Assembly: GCA_028386065.3 (NCBI GenBank)
Contig: JAKUCV010002005.1
Coordinates: 24,161-88,160 of the forward strand
DNA from: Turnera subulata
Taxonomy: Eukaryota; Streptophyta; Magnoliopsida; Malpighiales; Passifloraceae
Direction: 5' to 3'
DNA length: 64,000 bases
Numbering within the stretch: the first letter of the stretch is position 1; the number at the start of each line of letters is the position of its first letter. Shown in pieces: positions 36,277 to 46,142 of this stretch. The notes below the pieces were generated by a model, which ran no database searches, was not told the origin of the DNA, and was given only the letters and a program-made list of their open reading frames with translations. The position numbers were made by a program, and so were the translations under genes.

Positions 36277-39200
36277 ATGTTTGATTTAAACATGGAACCA
36301 GTAGAAGAGGAATTAGATACAAATCAAAATATCACAGCAGAAAGCACAATTCCTACCCATATTCCTGGTATGTTTTATGCTTTTGTAGATTTTATATTGA
36401 AAACAAGAGGTAGAATTCTCAACGCTAGAAGCTTGAAGACTAGGATGGGTTATCAGTGGAGAATTGGTATACCCCGATCCAGATTTTAGTAAACATGTCT
36501 TATGATAAGGAAATATGTATACTTCTATATTAATAGATGTAGATCTACCCATGGAACCCTGAAACTTTGTTTTAGGAAGGAAAAGGAAACACACACATTA
36601 ATTTGAAAGAATTATAAGGTTATATATAAAAAACAATCAGATTTTCCCATCGACATCAGCAATTAAATTAACATGCCTGCAGGTTTCTATCAAGAAACTC
36701 TTAGCTCCGTGAGCAGGTGAGCCACAACAGAAGAATTTTATATAAAAAAAAAAAGAAACATCCATAGAAGGAGAAGCAGAAAGCCTGTGGCACCAATATC
36801 TTCAAATCTATAAAACGCAAGCAGTGAATCATTATTGATCAGAACATGACATAGTGATAAACACCATGTTTAAGTGTTTCGTGGTTTGCTGCCTCTGCAA
36901 AATATTGAAATTTTCCTATGTGCATGCTGCAACTATATATATTCATGATTTAGTGAATATTACAGAGTGAAAGACAATTTATATGTCAAATATTAAAGCA
37001 GCAAAGCATTACTATACATATCTAAAGTAAGAGTTTTCATACTTCAATTTGTGCATGTGACCTCACCGGACATAAGCAGATCCTAGGTAGAGCTAGAAGA
37101 TTAAAAGACGAGCTAAATTAAAAGGGTTTAGAGGACAGATCTGAAGTTGTCAGGTAATGATGGTGCCTATAATGAAACATAGAATGGCCGGCGTGGACTA
37201 GTTGCCTTCTTCCTCCTCTCCACCGCCGCCGTCGTCCCCGTGATCTCCCCTCTTTCTTTCGCCAGATTAGCCCCCTCCTCTCCACCGCCGCCGTCGTCCC
37301 CGTGATGTCCCCTCTCTCTTTCGCCAGATTAGCCCCCCTCCTCTCAACCGCCGCCGTCGTCTTCACCGTCGCCTCCCTCTACAGCAGCGTCACCGTCGCC
37401 TTCTCCAGCGTCAGCGTCACCGTCTACTTCCTCTGAGAGCGTCACCGTCGCCTTCTCCCTCGTGCTCCTCCGCGGAAGCGTAGCTCTTCCCGAACTTGGA
37501 CTTGAACGAGGCGAGGTCGTCTGCGATGGTTTTGGCTCCTGGGTTCTTCAGTGGTGGTGGAGAGTTTGTCGGCGTCGATGGTGGCGGCGGCGTCTTCGTC
37601 GTCGGAGTGGAGAGTTTGTGAGTTGAGAATCTGTGAAGGTGAAGGGAAGTGAAGATGTCGGAGAGAGAGAGGGAGAGGGAGAGGGAGAGGGAGAGACGGT
37701 GTGTGTGTGTGTGGAGATTGTGGGGAGAGGGTAAAGAGAAGGAAGAAGGAAAAGATAAGAAAAAAAAGAAAACGTCGTGGTGATAGATAGGCGTGATTTG
37801 CTTTTGGCTTGTCTGCCATTTGCTTTTGTCTTCCAACTTGCTGTGATAAGTGTGATAAAAATAGAAAGAGGCATGACTCAATAAAGTAAATTACTGTCGA
37901 ACTTGCCATTGATTTCGGGAAAATTGATTGAATGTTTTTATAATATTGCAGACAATTACGTTGAAGATGCCATGGAAAAACCAGATTTGATGTACATTGA
38001 AGATTTTGATTTAAATATTGCACCATTTGATCTCAATAAGATACCAGAAGAAGTATGGGAAGCTGAAATTCAAGAATCAATTGCTGTGATGCTAAAAATC
38101 TGCATCCCCAAATTTAGTTCTGTTAAGGTAGATTTTGTTAATTATATTTATGTACATTTATGATAATTTCAAATTCTGATTTTTACTCATCTATTTCTCC
38201 AGGAATCTTAGAATGAAAGGATTTCGTTTGGAGCAGCAAATCAAAGTATGTAAGAAAAGATATCATTCTTTCGGTAATTTAGGGGTGGGTGGGAATGTAA
38301 TGGATGTGGGATTAAGTTGTTCTTCTGGAAATCAACAACTTCTATGTTCCGTGGAGTCTTTTTAATTGAATGGATATTTAGTATTTTTAAGTGATTGCCC
38401 AGTTAGATATCTGAGAAAAAAAGATAAATTCAGATTGGAAATGAAACTGAATGATGAAAAGAACTCATGTTATTGAATGGTGATTACAAAGTTAAAAGGA
38501 TAACCATAAAGCTCATACACAAACGGAAAAGGACGCATACATTTAACGATTCGGAACGACGTTGACACGGAAACTGTTTGGATCGTTGTTGACGTTGACC
38601 GTGACCCTATCGCTCCAAGAGAACCACATGCCGCCTCTGTCTCGCTGGCCAGGAATCTCGAACCGGTTAGCTTGAGGGAATCGGAGTGGAATCAGACCGT
38701 GATCGTCTCGTGGTTGCCACTGCGTCTCCGTCAGAAGAACCATGTTCGGTTTATACTGGTTCTTCAAGTCCCTCAGGGTGCGTGAGAATTCTTGTGCACG
38801 TCTTGCCACTCCTCTGCAGTTCCACACCAGTAGCCGTACCTTTGGCCAGGTTGGAGGTAGCCGAGTCATTCTGGGTATGCTCTGGGCTGTCATTGAGAGC
38901 TGGTAGTAAGCGCCTTGCTCCACAGTCTGGCAAGTGGACTCTAGGTTGAACTCTTGAAGCCTATCCGAGATGAAGAACATCACGGAGTTTGCTGAGCCGT
39001 AGTATGAAGTCCTCAGTGTCCCATGGTCCTCTAGGAAGAACACCTCTTCCATGGGAGTGACGAAGAATCTTGAGGAGTAGAGCTCGTCGACAAAGACCAG
39101 GCGTGGCATTCTGCCGAGCTCGTTCGGTAGCTCTTCAGCACGCTCATTGACCATGCTGTAGGCTAGACGATTCCTTCTGCCAAGATTGGCCCCTTCGACG

Positions 39201-42013
39201 AAGAAGACTGATGATGGAGCAGGCATAGTGATTGGACGTATTGGTCTTGTGGTTTGTTTTCAGCGTTTTGTGGTTTTGTTTGCTTGAGTGTTTGTTGCTC
39301 TTAATGCTTTTAATAATTTACTCATCACCGCTCTCTCTTTTATACTCTTATGGGGAGCGTGATTACCTTTTTTGATTTTCAAGATGTTGCCGTTGCTTTC
39401 ATTTATTGCTTTGATACTTCACGCGTTTTGTTGCCGTTGCTTTCATTTATGAGACGAGACAGGCGTTTTGGCTCATGCGGAATTTTTCACAAAACTCCAC
39501 ACCGTTTACGATCTTCAAGATCTTACTTTTTGAAAATTTTGCCACTGATTGAATTATTGCTTAATGAGAGATATGACATTAACCCGTTAGAAATCTTTTC
39601 CACTGCCTACATTATTGCTCTATTACTTTTCACAAAACTCCACACCGTTTACGATCTTCAAGATCTTACTTTTTGAAAATTTTGCCACTGATTGAATTAT
39701 TGCTTAATGAGAGATTTAGCTTTTAACCCGTTAGAAATCTTTTCCACTGCCTACATTATTGCTCTATTACTTTTCACAAAACTCCACACCGTTTACGATC
39801 TTCAAGATCTTACTTTTTGAAAATTTTGCCATAGAATGAATTATTGCCTCATTTGTTGCTTCTTATCAATCCGTTAGCCCCTCCCTTAAAAACTCATATC
39901 ACCACACTAACCACGCATACACACTAGGAACATATAACGAAGCATTCTCTGCATATTTCACATAGCAAGTTATGGCTGACGACATGGAAGCAACCATTCA
40001 TGGCCTGTGTGAGCATATTAGGAATGAGGCCGAGCACGGAAAAGCCATGGAAGCAATGTGCCGACAACTTGTGGAACAAAATGAGCGGCTAGTTGAGATG
40101 ATCCGGACCCGAGACCGACTGCTAGATCGGTGGGAGGAGGCCTTTACGAGTCTCCGTGACAGCTGGGTTGCAGCGACCACCGAGAGCAATGATCTGGCCC
40201 GAGAGAACAATCGTCTGAAGCGGGAGCTGAATATGAAGAAGCCTAGGCGGGCTGATTAGGATTGTAGTTTAATGTTTTCAGTTTTTCCTTGTATGTTCCC
40301 CCTTGTGTTGAATGAAGTGTTTTATAACACAAGTGTGCTCTCTCTTTTCGTAAATACAAGTCTATTAAAGATGAGAAATGGTTTTACATGACAAAGATAA
40401 AGTATAAAAAAACCATTTTTGGTGTTTAATGTTTAAATAATTTTGCAGGGGAAGAAGTCCTTATAGACTTAAACATGGAGCCGCCAACAGAAGAATTGGC
40501 ATCAGATTTTATTAATGGTACAATTGTCTTTTACAATTATGTAATTTCTCATGTTCATTTTGCGGAAAAACAAATTGATTACAAATATTGATCCATTTAA
40601 TTTTGTACATGTTTTTTTTATAGGTGGAAACGATCATCAAGTAAAGCATCGTAATTATTTGAGTAATGACAAACGTGCAGCCATTCATAGTATGCTACTA
40701 CAGCAAAGTTGCAATGGAAAGTTGCGAAAAGGGGTGACAAACACAGTGGCATCAACATTTTCTACAAATATTCGAAGCGTTCAACGCATTTGGAAAAAAA
40801 TAAAGGACGATGGCATACATGCTGATACGTCTAACCAAAAGACTAAAAACTGTGGGCGTAAGAGAATCGAACTCGATGTGAACGCTTTCCGTTCGATACC
40901 TTTACATCAACGGACAACCATTCGTGCTTTGGCATCTCCTTTACACATGAGTACAACAACATTGTGGAATCGTCTCAAGGCAAAAGAAATTCGACGGCAT
41001 TCAAATGCTATAAAGCCTTTTTTAAAGGATGAAAATAAGAGATCTCGCTTGCAATTTTGCATATCAATGCTTGATGAAGATACCATACCACATGATCCTA
41101 CTTTTAACACCATGCAGAATATCGTCCATATTGATGAGAAGTGGTTTTACATGACAAAGAAATCAGCTAAATATTATTTGTTACCTGATGAAGAAGATCC
41201 GCTTCGCACATGCAAGAGCAAGAATTTCATTTGCAAAGTTATGTTTTTGGTTGCAATAGCCCGCCCAAGGTTTGATCAATTTGGGAATGAAAGATTTTCT
41301 GGAAAAATTGGAGTATTTCCATTCATCACACATGAGCCAGCTAGACGAACAAGTGTTAATCGAGTTGCAGGTATTTTCTACATTGTTTAATGTTTTCACC
41401 AAGTACTTAATTTTATGGTTATTTATTCAGCAATAATTAATTTAGTAAATTGTTTTAAATTGCAGGTACGATGGAAACAAAACCAATAACTTCGGTGAAT
41501 AGAGAGCTAATGAAGTCATACTTAATTGAAAAGGTTATACCTGCTATCAAAGAAAAATGGCCACGCGAGGATTGCAGATCTCCAATATTTATTCAGCAAG
41601 ACAATGCCAGAACTCATATTGATAAAGATGATATTGATTTTTGCCAGGCAGCTTCTGCAGATGGATTTGACATTCGTTTGATATGTCAACCCCCTAATTC
41701 TCCAGATTTAAATGTTTTGGATCTTGGATTTTTTAGTGCTATTCAGTCTTTACAGTATAAGGAGGCGCCGAAATCCATTGATGAGCTTGTTGCTGCGGTT
41801 GTGAAGGCGTACGAAGATTTTCCAGCAGTGAAGTCCAATCATATCTTTGTGACACTGCAATTATGCATGATCGAGACTATGCGAGGAGAAGGTTCAAATA
41901 AATATAAAATTCCACATATCAACAAAGCAAAGTTAGAAATGGCTCAGCAGCTTCCAATTCAATTAAAATGCGATAATGTATTAGTACAACAAGTTTTAAA
42001 TCAGTTGAACTGA
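36277..42013 (+). CDS. Mariner transposase (DD39D type)
   Basis: Cut-and-paste transposase acting at the element's own ends. Exons that splice in phase: 36277-36367, 40449-40517, 40624-41370, 41466-42013, giving 484 residues. A further open block at 37951-38127 could be an alternative exon, but its 3' phase does not fit 40449. The helix-turn-helix region starts LSNDKRAAIHSMLLQQ. The catalytic triad is Asp in VHIDEKWFYM, Asp in IQQDNARTH, and Asp in NSPDLNVLDLGFF with 39 residues between the last two, the plant DD39D pattern. No stop or frameshift is seen in the core, so it may be active. The N-terminal exons carry DLNxxP motifs (FDLNMEP, IDLNMEP; FDLNIAP in the optional block). Confidence 0.88.
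37211..37370. repeat. Tandem repeat, about 62-bp unit, GC-rich
   Basis: A unit reading CTCCACCGCCGCCGTCGTCC followed by CCGTGAT.TCCCCTCT and CGCCAGATTAGCC occurs twice, plus a partial third copy, inside the first transposase intron. It makes the open frames on the minus strand here repetitive and non-genic. Confidence 0.8.
37417..37881 (-). pseudogene. Captured fragment of a papain-type cysteine protease prodomain
   Basis: On the minus strand, within a mariner transposase intron, one frame ends DDLASFKSKFGKSYASAEEHE. This matches the start of the I29 inhibitor prodomain of RD19-like plant cysteine proteases (FKxKFGKxYASxEEHxYRF). After EEHE the text turns into low-complexity Gly/Glu/Asp, so the fragment is broken. 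Upstream it is a (CT)-rich leader with a hydrophobic frame that could be remnant signal peptide. No catalytic domain is present. Confidence 0.5.
38543..39226 (-). CDS. 227-aa protein of unknown function with truncated LINE-type endonuclease end, copy B
   Basis: Same length and layout as the ORF at 24693-25376. The unknown N-terminal domain reads FFVEGANLGRRNRLAYSM, LVFVDELYSSRFF. The endonuclease-like start follows: WPKVRLLVWNCRG, then the invariant RTLRDLKNQYKPNMVL, and RGGMWFSW. It ends before the GDFN part. Its codons are much richer in G+C than copy A, so many silent positions differ while the protein text is kept. A TATAAAA (minus, 39338-39344) lies about 115 bp before the ATG, and the leader shares AAGACCAA with copy A. 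It sits in an intron of a mariner transposase, antisense to it. Function unknown. Confidence 0.78.
   Translation of the reverse strand: MPAPSSVFFVEGANLGRRNRLAYSMVNERAEELPNELGRMPRLVFVDELYSSRFFVTPMEEVFFLEDHGTLRTSYYGSANSVMFFISDRLQEFNLESTCQTVEQGAYYQLSMTAQSIPRMTRLPPTWPKVRLLVWNCRGVARRAQEFSRTLRDLKNQYKPNMVLLTETQWQPRDDHGLIPLRFPQANRFEIPGQRDRGGMWFSWSDRVTVNVNNDPNSFRVNVVPNR
39338..39344 (-). promoter_or_regulatory. TATA box upstream of 227-aa ORF, copy B
   Basis: Minus strand reads GAGTATAAAAGAGAG, about 115 bp before the ATG at 39226. Confidence 0.6.
39485..39860. repeat. 143-bp tandem repeat, about 2.6 copies
   Basis: The unit starts TTTTCACAAAACTCCACACC and continues with GTTTACGATCTTCAAGATCT. It begins near 39485, 39628 and 39771. 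The copies are nearly identical except for the last, partial one. Each contains the palindrome GATCTTCAAGATC. It lies between two divergent ORFs. Confidence 0.9.
39972..40259 (+). CDS. 95-aa coiled-coil orphan protein
   Basis: Small open frame starting MADDMEATIHGLCEHIRNEA and ending KRELNMKKPRRAD. It is almost entirely predicted helix, with heptad-like spacing of Leu/Met/Ile (ATIHGLCEHI, LVEQNERLVEMI, LARENNRLKREL) and a basic tail. No family is recognised. A polyadenylation-like TATAACAC...AATAC region follows. It is divergent from the 227-codon ORF upstream. Codon composition is balanced and G+C-richer than the surrounding spacer, which supports coding. It could be a structural partner of the neighbour; that is inference only. 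Confidence 0.5.
   Translation: MADDMEATIHGLCEHIRNEAEHGKAMEAMCRQLVEQNERLVEMIRTRDRLLDRWEEAFTSLRDSWVAATTESNDLARENNRLKRELNMKKPRRAD
40370..40398 (+). repeat. Duplicate of the transposase DEKWFYMTK block in an intron
   Basis: GATGAGAAATGGTTTTACAT and the bases that follow repeat the catalytic block at 41133-41161 with one mismatch over about 28 bases. It is the trace of a second mariner copy, or of the sequence around the cassette's previous location. Confidence 0.8.
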
Positions 42014-42570
42014 ATATTTAAATTTTTCCTATCATGACTGGGATGTAGTCACGCAAAGAATTTTCAGTATTCGACTTATGATAATTTTGTAATTAATTTT
42101 TTCTTAGGATTTCAATTTTTTTAAGGCTACGTTGTTATTCCTCTTCTTAATTTGTTGAATGTTTAAAGATTTTTGTATGGTTGATTAAATCTTGTTTTCT
42201 AAATAAATTTATGTTTATTTTAAGGCTTCTTATGAGCATGGACTCAAATACTCAAAGCCAAGTTTTGCAAAATTTGGGGTGAATATTTTTTTTTTAAATG
42301 ACGGTGCAAATTTGGAAACATGAGTAAAAAAAACAAGAACAAAATGGCAAAGCCCACATGACCAGTTGTCCCACGCATTAATGTTACACGCCTTGAGTAG
42401 TTGTTGATTTTTTTTTTTTGCCTTTTCCTAGTCAAATCACCATCTTCCTGTCATGTCATGGTTAAATAGGGAAATTGTGGACACAATTATTTAAAAACAA
42501 GGAATGCGTCTTATAATTATAAACAAACGATAACATGTAGAACGCCTTATAATTTTGAACGGAGGGAGTA

Positions 42571-44010
42571 ATCAGTAAGCAACTGTTGACGTAATCAAAT
42601 AAAGTTGTCGACTTTTAATTACTATTCAAAATCTTTTAAGTGAACCTTCTATTCCAGCTAGCTAACAAAACCAGTTTCAGTCCTAGAAGTTAATGTCAAA
42701 ACTGAAAGGAGAGTGTAAAGGAATTACACAAGAAAAGGAGCCGAGGCTTCCTGAAAGCAGACCGCAAGTTTAACAAGCATCTACTTGATGATTCGCATAA
42801 TTGAATCCCAGGAATGTTATGTATCTCCAAAGTCAAAACCAGGCGTTTGTTGAAATATTCTATCTATCCATTCTGATAATTTAGAGTTTAGACAATAATG
42901 AACTTTGAAATGGTAAACATTTTCCACTCGTTTCACATATATGTGTACCGTTTCAACCCAAAAAAAAACCGGGTGTTTTTCTTTCTTATTTCTATGTTTA
43001 AACGTCACCGTAGCTCTACGTAACAGGGCCTTGTGGTGGATTACATGTTGACAAAAGGGGACCTGGGGCCTGCTATGTTTCAGCCCAAGATGGGATGCAA
43101 ATATGGAACCAGGGTTCGTTGTTAATTTATACACACAACCTTGGACTTCTATTGATATTGGGAATCTTACTAAAACAAACAGAAGGCCCAAAATTCATTG
43201 ATATTAAGATGGACTCATTGTTCGTCACTAGCTCCCTTAACCCTTGACAGGATGGATAAGCCCAGAAAACTAAGCTGAAAATGGGGTAGGCTTAATATTA
43301 TAATTTTCCCAAACTATACCCAAAAACAGAACAAGAGGGATGATATTCTGCATCGTGAAAAAATGGTGGGTGTGTAACCGGCTATCTGGGTACCTGGTTA
43401 CAGTTAAGCTACTTGTGTGGCATTTTCCCAAAGGTACATCTTCCCATATTGTACTACAAATTGAGATCATAAACGTCCATGTTACAATGGTTGGCGGGGT
43501 ATGAAGTCATTTAATTTTATTATTTTAGTTTCTGGGAGTTTTCAGGTAAAAAACTTCTCTCTGATATAAATGTCATTAATTATATGCCACGCAAGTAGCT
43601 TAATTGTAACCAGTTATTTATATCAGAGTGATGTGTTTTACCCGAGAACTCCCCCAAAAACCAAAATAATACTTTAAATATGGGAAGGGACAGAAAATTG
43701 ATTAGTGTGGTTAATGCTCAGCATTTATGGCATTTGGGGGTACATAGTCCTTTAATTTTCTTCCGTTCGTCGAAGGAAGAGATTAGACATCCACTTTGGG
43801 TTTCTGTCAAGTTCTGGTCCAAACCATGGTGCATAGCTTGATTCTTGGTCAGCCAAAGTTTCAACGACCTCCTCCTCCTACCTTGAAGTGTGTTAATCCC
43901 TCACAAAACACCTCTCTTTTGTGAATCTTGATACCCAAATAAACCTACATTTATAAACAGAACACCTCTCTTTTTCTTTCCGTTTCTCTCAATAATATTT
44001 GCATGCATCA
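42571..44010 (+). promoter_or_regulatory. 4CL upstream region with a fold-back element
   Basis: Likely TATA box TTATAAAC at 43951-43958, 53-60 bp before the ATG at 44011. A fold-back structure with arms of about 55 bp spans roughly 43516-43675 (GGGAGTTTTCAGGTAAAA... with ...TTTTACCCGAGAACTCCC). Its loop is repeated in inverse orientation at 43396-43422. No gene is seen. Confidence 0.55.
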
Positions 44011-45037
44011 ATGGAGGCAGCCAAGATTAACGAGGAACAAGAATTCATTTTCAAGTCCAAACTGCCCCCCATCTACATCCCAACCCACCTCCCTTTCCAC
44101 AAATACTGCTTCGAGAACATTTCCAAGTTAAAAGACAAACCCTGCTTCATCAACGGCGCCACCGGCGATGTCTACTCCTACGCAGAAGTTGAACTCACAG
44201 CAACCAAAGTCGCCGCCGGCCTTAACAGGATAGGCATAAGACAAGGCAATGTTATCATGCTCTTGCTCCAAAACTCCCCGGAGTTCGCATTCGCGTTCCT
44301 CGGGGCGCCAATGATCGGCGCCATTACCACGACGGCAAACCCTTTATACACTCCGGCAGAGATTGCCAAACAAGCAGCCTCGTCAAAGGCGAAGATGATC
44401 ATAACACAAGCAGCTTTCGTCGAGAAAGTGAAGCCATTCGCCGAAGCAAATGATCCCCACGTCAAGATAATGACCATTGATGGTCCGACACTGCCCGGTT
44501 GTTTGCACTTCTCGGAGTTATTATTCACCACCGCCGCCGACGACGAGAACGACGTCATCCCAGGCGGATTCAAGATTGACCCAGAAGACGATGTGGTGGC
44601 GCTTCCTTACTCCTCCGGGACAACCGGGCTCCCTAAGGGTGTTATGTTAACGCATAACTCCCTTGTCTCTACCGTGGCACAACTGAACGACGGAGACAAC
44701 CCTAATCTTTATTTACACGACAAGGATGTGATGCTTTGTTTTGCTGCCTATGTTTCACATATACGGACTTTGCATGATGATGGCTTGTATTAGAGTTGGG
44801 GCGGCGGTTTTGATTATGCAGAAATTTGAGATCACTAGAATGATGGAGTTGGCGGAGAAATATAAGGTGACAATTACTCCGTTTGTGCCTCCCGTTCTCC
44901 TTGCAATTGCTAAGAATCCAGAGATAGACAGCTACGACCTGTCGTCTGTTCGGATGGTTATCTGCAGTGCAGCTCCAATGGGGCAGGAACTAGAGGATGC
45001 TGTGAGAGGGAAGCTGCCAAATGCAGTTCTTGGACAG
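44011..45037 (+). CDS. 4CL: 4-coumarate:CoA ligase, exon 1, with a one-base frameshift
   Basis: Adenylate-forming enzyme that activates hydroxycinnamates to CoA thioesters at the entry to lignin and flavonoid synthesis. Exon 1 runs from [10 protein letters not shown] to LPNAVLGQ, where a GT donor follows. That is the conserved position of 4CL intron 1. Box [12 protein letters not shown], is at residues 201-211. At 44739-44742 (TGTTTTGCTGCC) there is one T too many. The frame leaves the family at DVMLC and runs to a stop at 44793, while [11 protein letters not shown] resumes in the next frame. Either this is a pseudogene or a homopolymer sequencing error. Box II and all later exons are not in the window; the intron holds at least 18.9 kb of nested transposons. 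Confidence 0.9.
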
Positions 45038-45382
45038 GTAATTTAATTTTTTTTATTTCCTTGTTATATCATTGAAATTTGTGTTAAAAACAATAAGGGG
45101 TGGCAATTTATTATTACCCTTATATAAATAACATTAATACATAAAACAAATGTGACAATTATTAATACTTTCTCCCCTTTCTTTTTGGGTTAGTGAAGAA
45201 ATGTTATTTTCTTTGGAACATTTTATTCGATTCAAACTATATGTAATGAAACAAAGTATCCAATTTGTACATAGTTTCTGACCATCCAATAATTAACCAA
45301 TTTGTGCATATATAGCTTCTCTTGTAAATGACATTTTTGTTTGTATTATTGCCTAGCTAACTAGGTTATTTGACATTTTTAT

Positions 45383-46142
45383 TGTAACAGCCCGGGTAAA
45401 ATTTTGGATTTTTACCGGACTGTAAAAGTCTTTTTACCGTGATTTACTGTTGAATTAATCTTGGGTAATTAATTCAAGGTAAATCGGGAGTTGTTTTTCG
45501 AAACCAAGGGTTTTCCCGCACTCGTGATTTTCCCGCGGATTTTTCGAACCTAAGTTGGTATTTTTCGGGTTTCGGAATTTCTCGAAAAATCACATCGGAA
45601 AATAACTAAGGAGGTATCGGTTATTTTCTGGTCCGGATCGAATTCGCCCGTAATGCAGACGAACTGCATTATTTGTTAATCACATGTTAAATAGTGATTT
45701 TCAGGTTTTAAAAAGAGAAGAGAACCGGTGAGGAAGGGAGGAGAGGAGAAGTAGAAAAAAAAAGAAAAGAGAGAAAGAGGAGAGGAAAAAAGAAAAGAGA
45801 GAAAAAAAGAGAGAAAAGAAAAAAAAAAGAAAAAGAAAAATCGGGAGAAGGAAGAAATAGAGAGAAAAAAAAGAGAAGGAAAATCAGAAAAAAATCAAAG
45901 GAAAAGAAAAGAAAAGCAGAAAATAAGGAAAAAAGGAAAAAAAAAAACCCGATGAACAGTTGGTCACCTTCTCTCCCGCCTCAGCACTGTTCACGTGCCG
46001 CCGTTCCAGGCCGCCGTTCGCTGCACCGCCGACACCTTGGTGTTCCTCACGCCGTCGCCGACCTGCTGCCGCCTCCCACGTCGCCATCCGCCGCCGGACG
46101 CGCATAGGAGAGCCGTTGACCCGTCGTGCAACCCGCGGGTCG
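45383..46142 (+). repeat. Outer Ty3 LTR, first segment
   Basis: Starts TGTAACAGCCCGGGTAAA in 4CL intron 1. It is split at 46138-46142 (GGTCG) by a second LTR of the same family and resumes at 49581. It carries a purine tract (about 45715-45945), ATGAACAGT...CACTGTTCA near 45953-45993, and a GC-rich block. Confidence 0.8.

Larger units (their letters stand above)
38400..40345. other. Cassette with divergent ORFs inside mariner intron
   Basis: Holds the 227-codon ORF on the minus strand (38543-39226) and a 95-codon ORF on the plus strand (39972-40259). They are separated by a 745-bp region with a TATA box and a 143-bp tandem repeat. Transposase text resumes at 40370 with a duplicate of the DEKWFYMTK block. 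The edges are estimated. Confidence 0.55.
35999..42568 (+). mobile_element. Mariner-like element (6570 bp) with intact transposase
   Basis: Terminal inverted repeats CTCCCTCCGTTCAAAATTAT at the left and its inverse at the right, continuing for 28 bp with one mismatch (AAGACG versus AAGGCG). TA lies on both sides (35997-35998, 42569-42570). CTCCCTCCGT ends and TA target sites are those of plant mariner and Stowaway elements. The element holds a transposase gene (exons 36277-42013). Its introns are swollen by a captured protease fragment (37150-37880) and a cassette with two further ORFs (about 38400-40370). Confidence 0.93.

Noticed and set aside
38400..40345. Idea that the divergent ORF pair with tandem repeats is an integrated single-stranded DNA virus
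   Set aside because: No replication-initiator motifs, no coat-protein-like frame and no origin stem-loop were seen.
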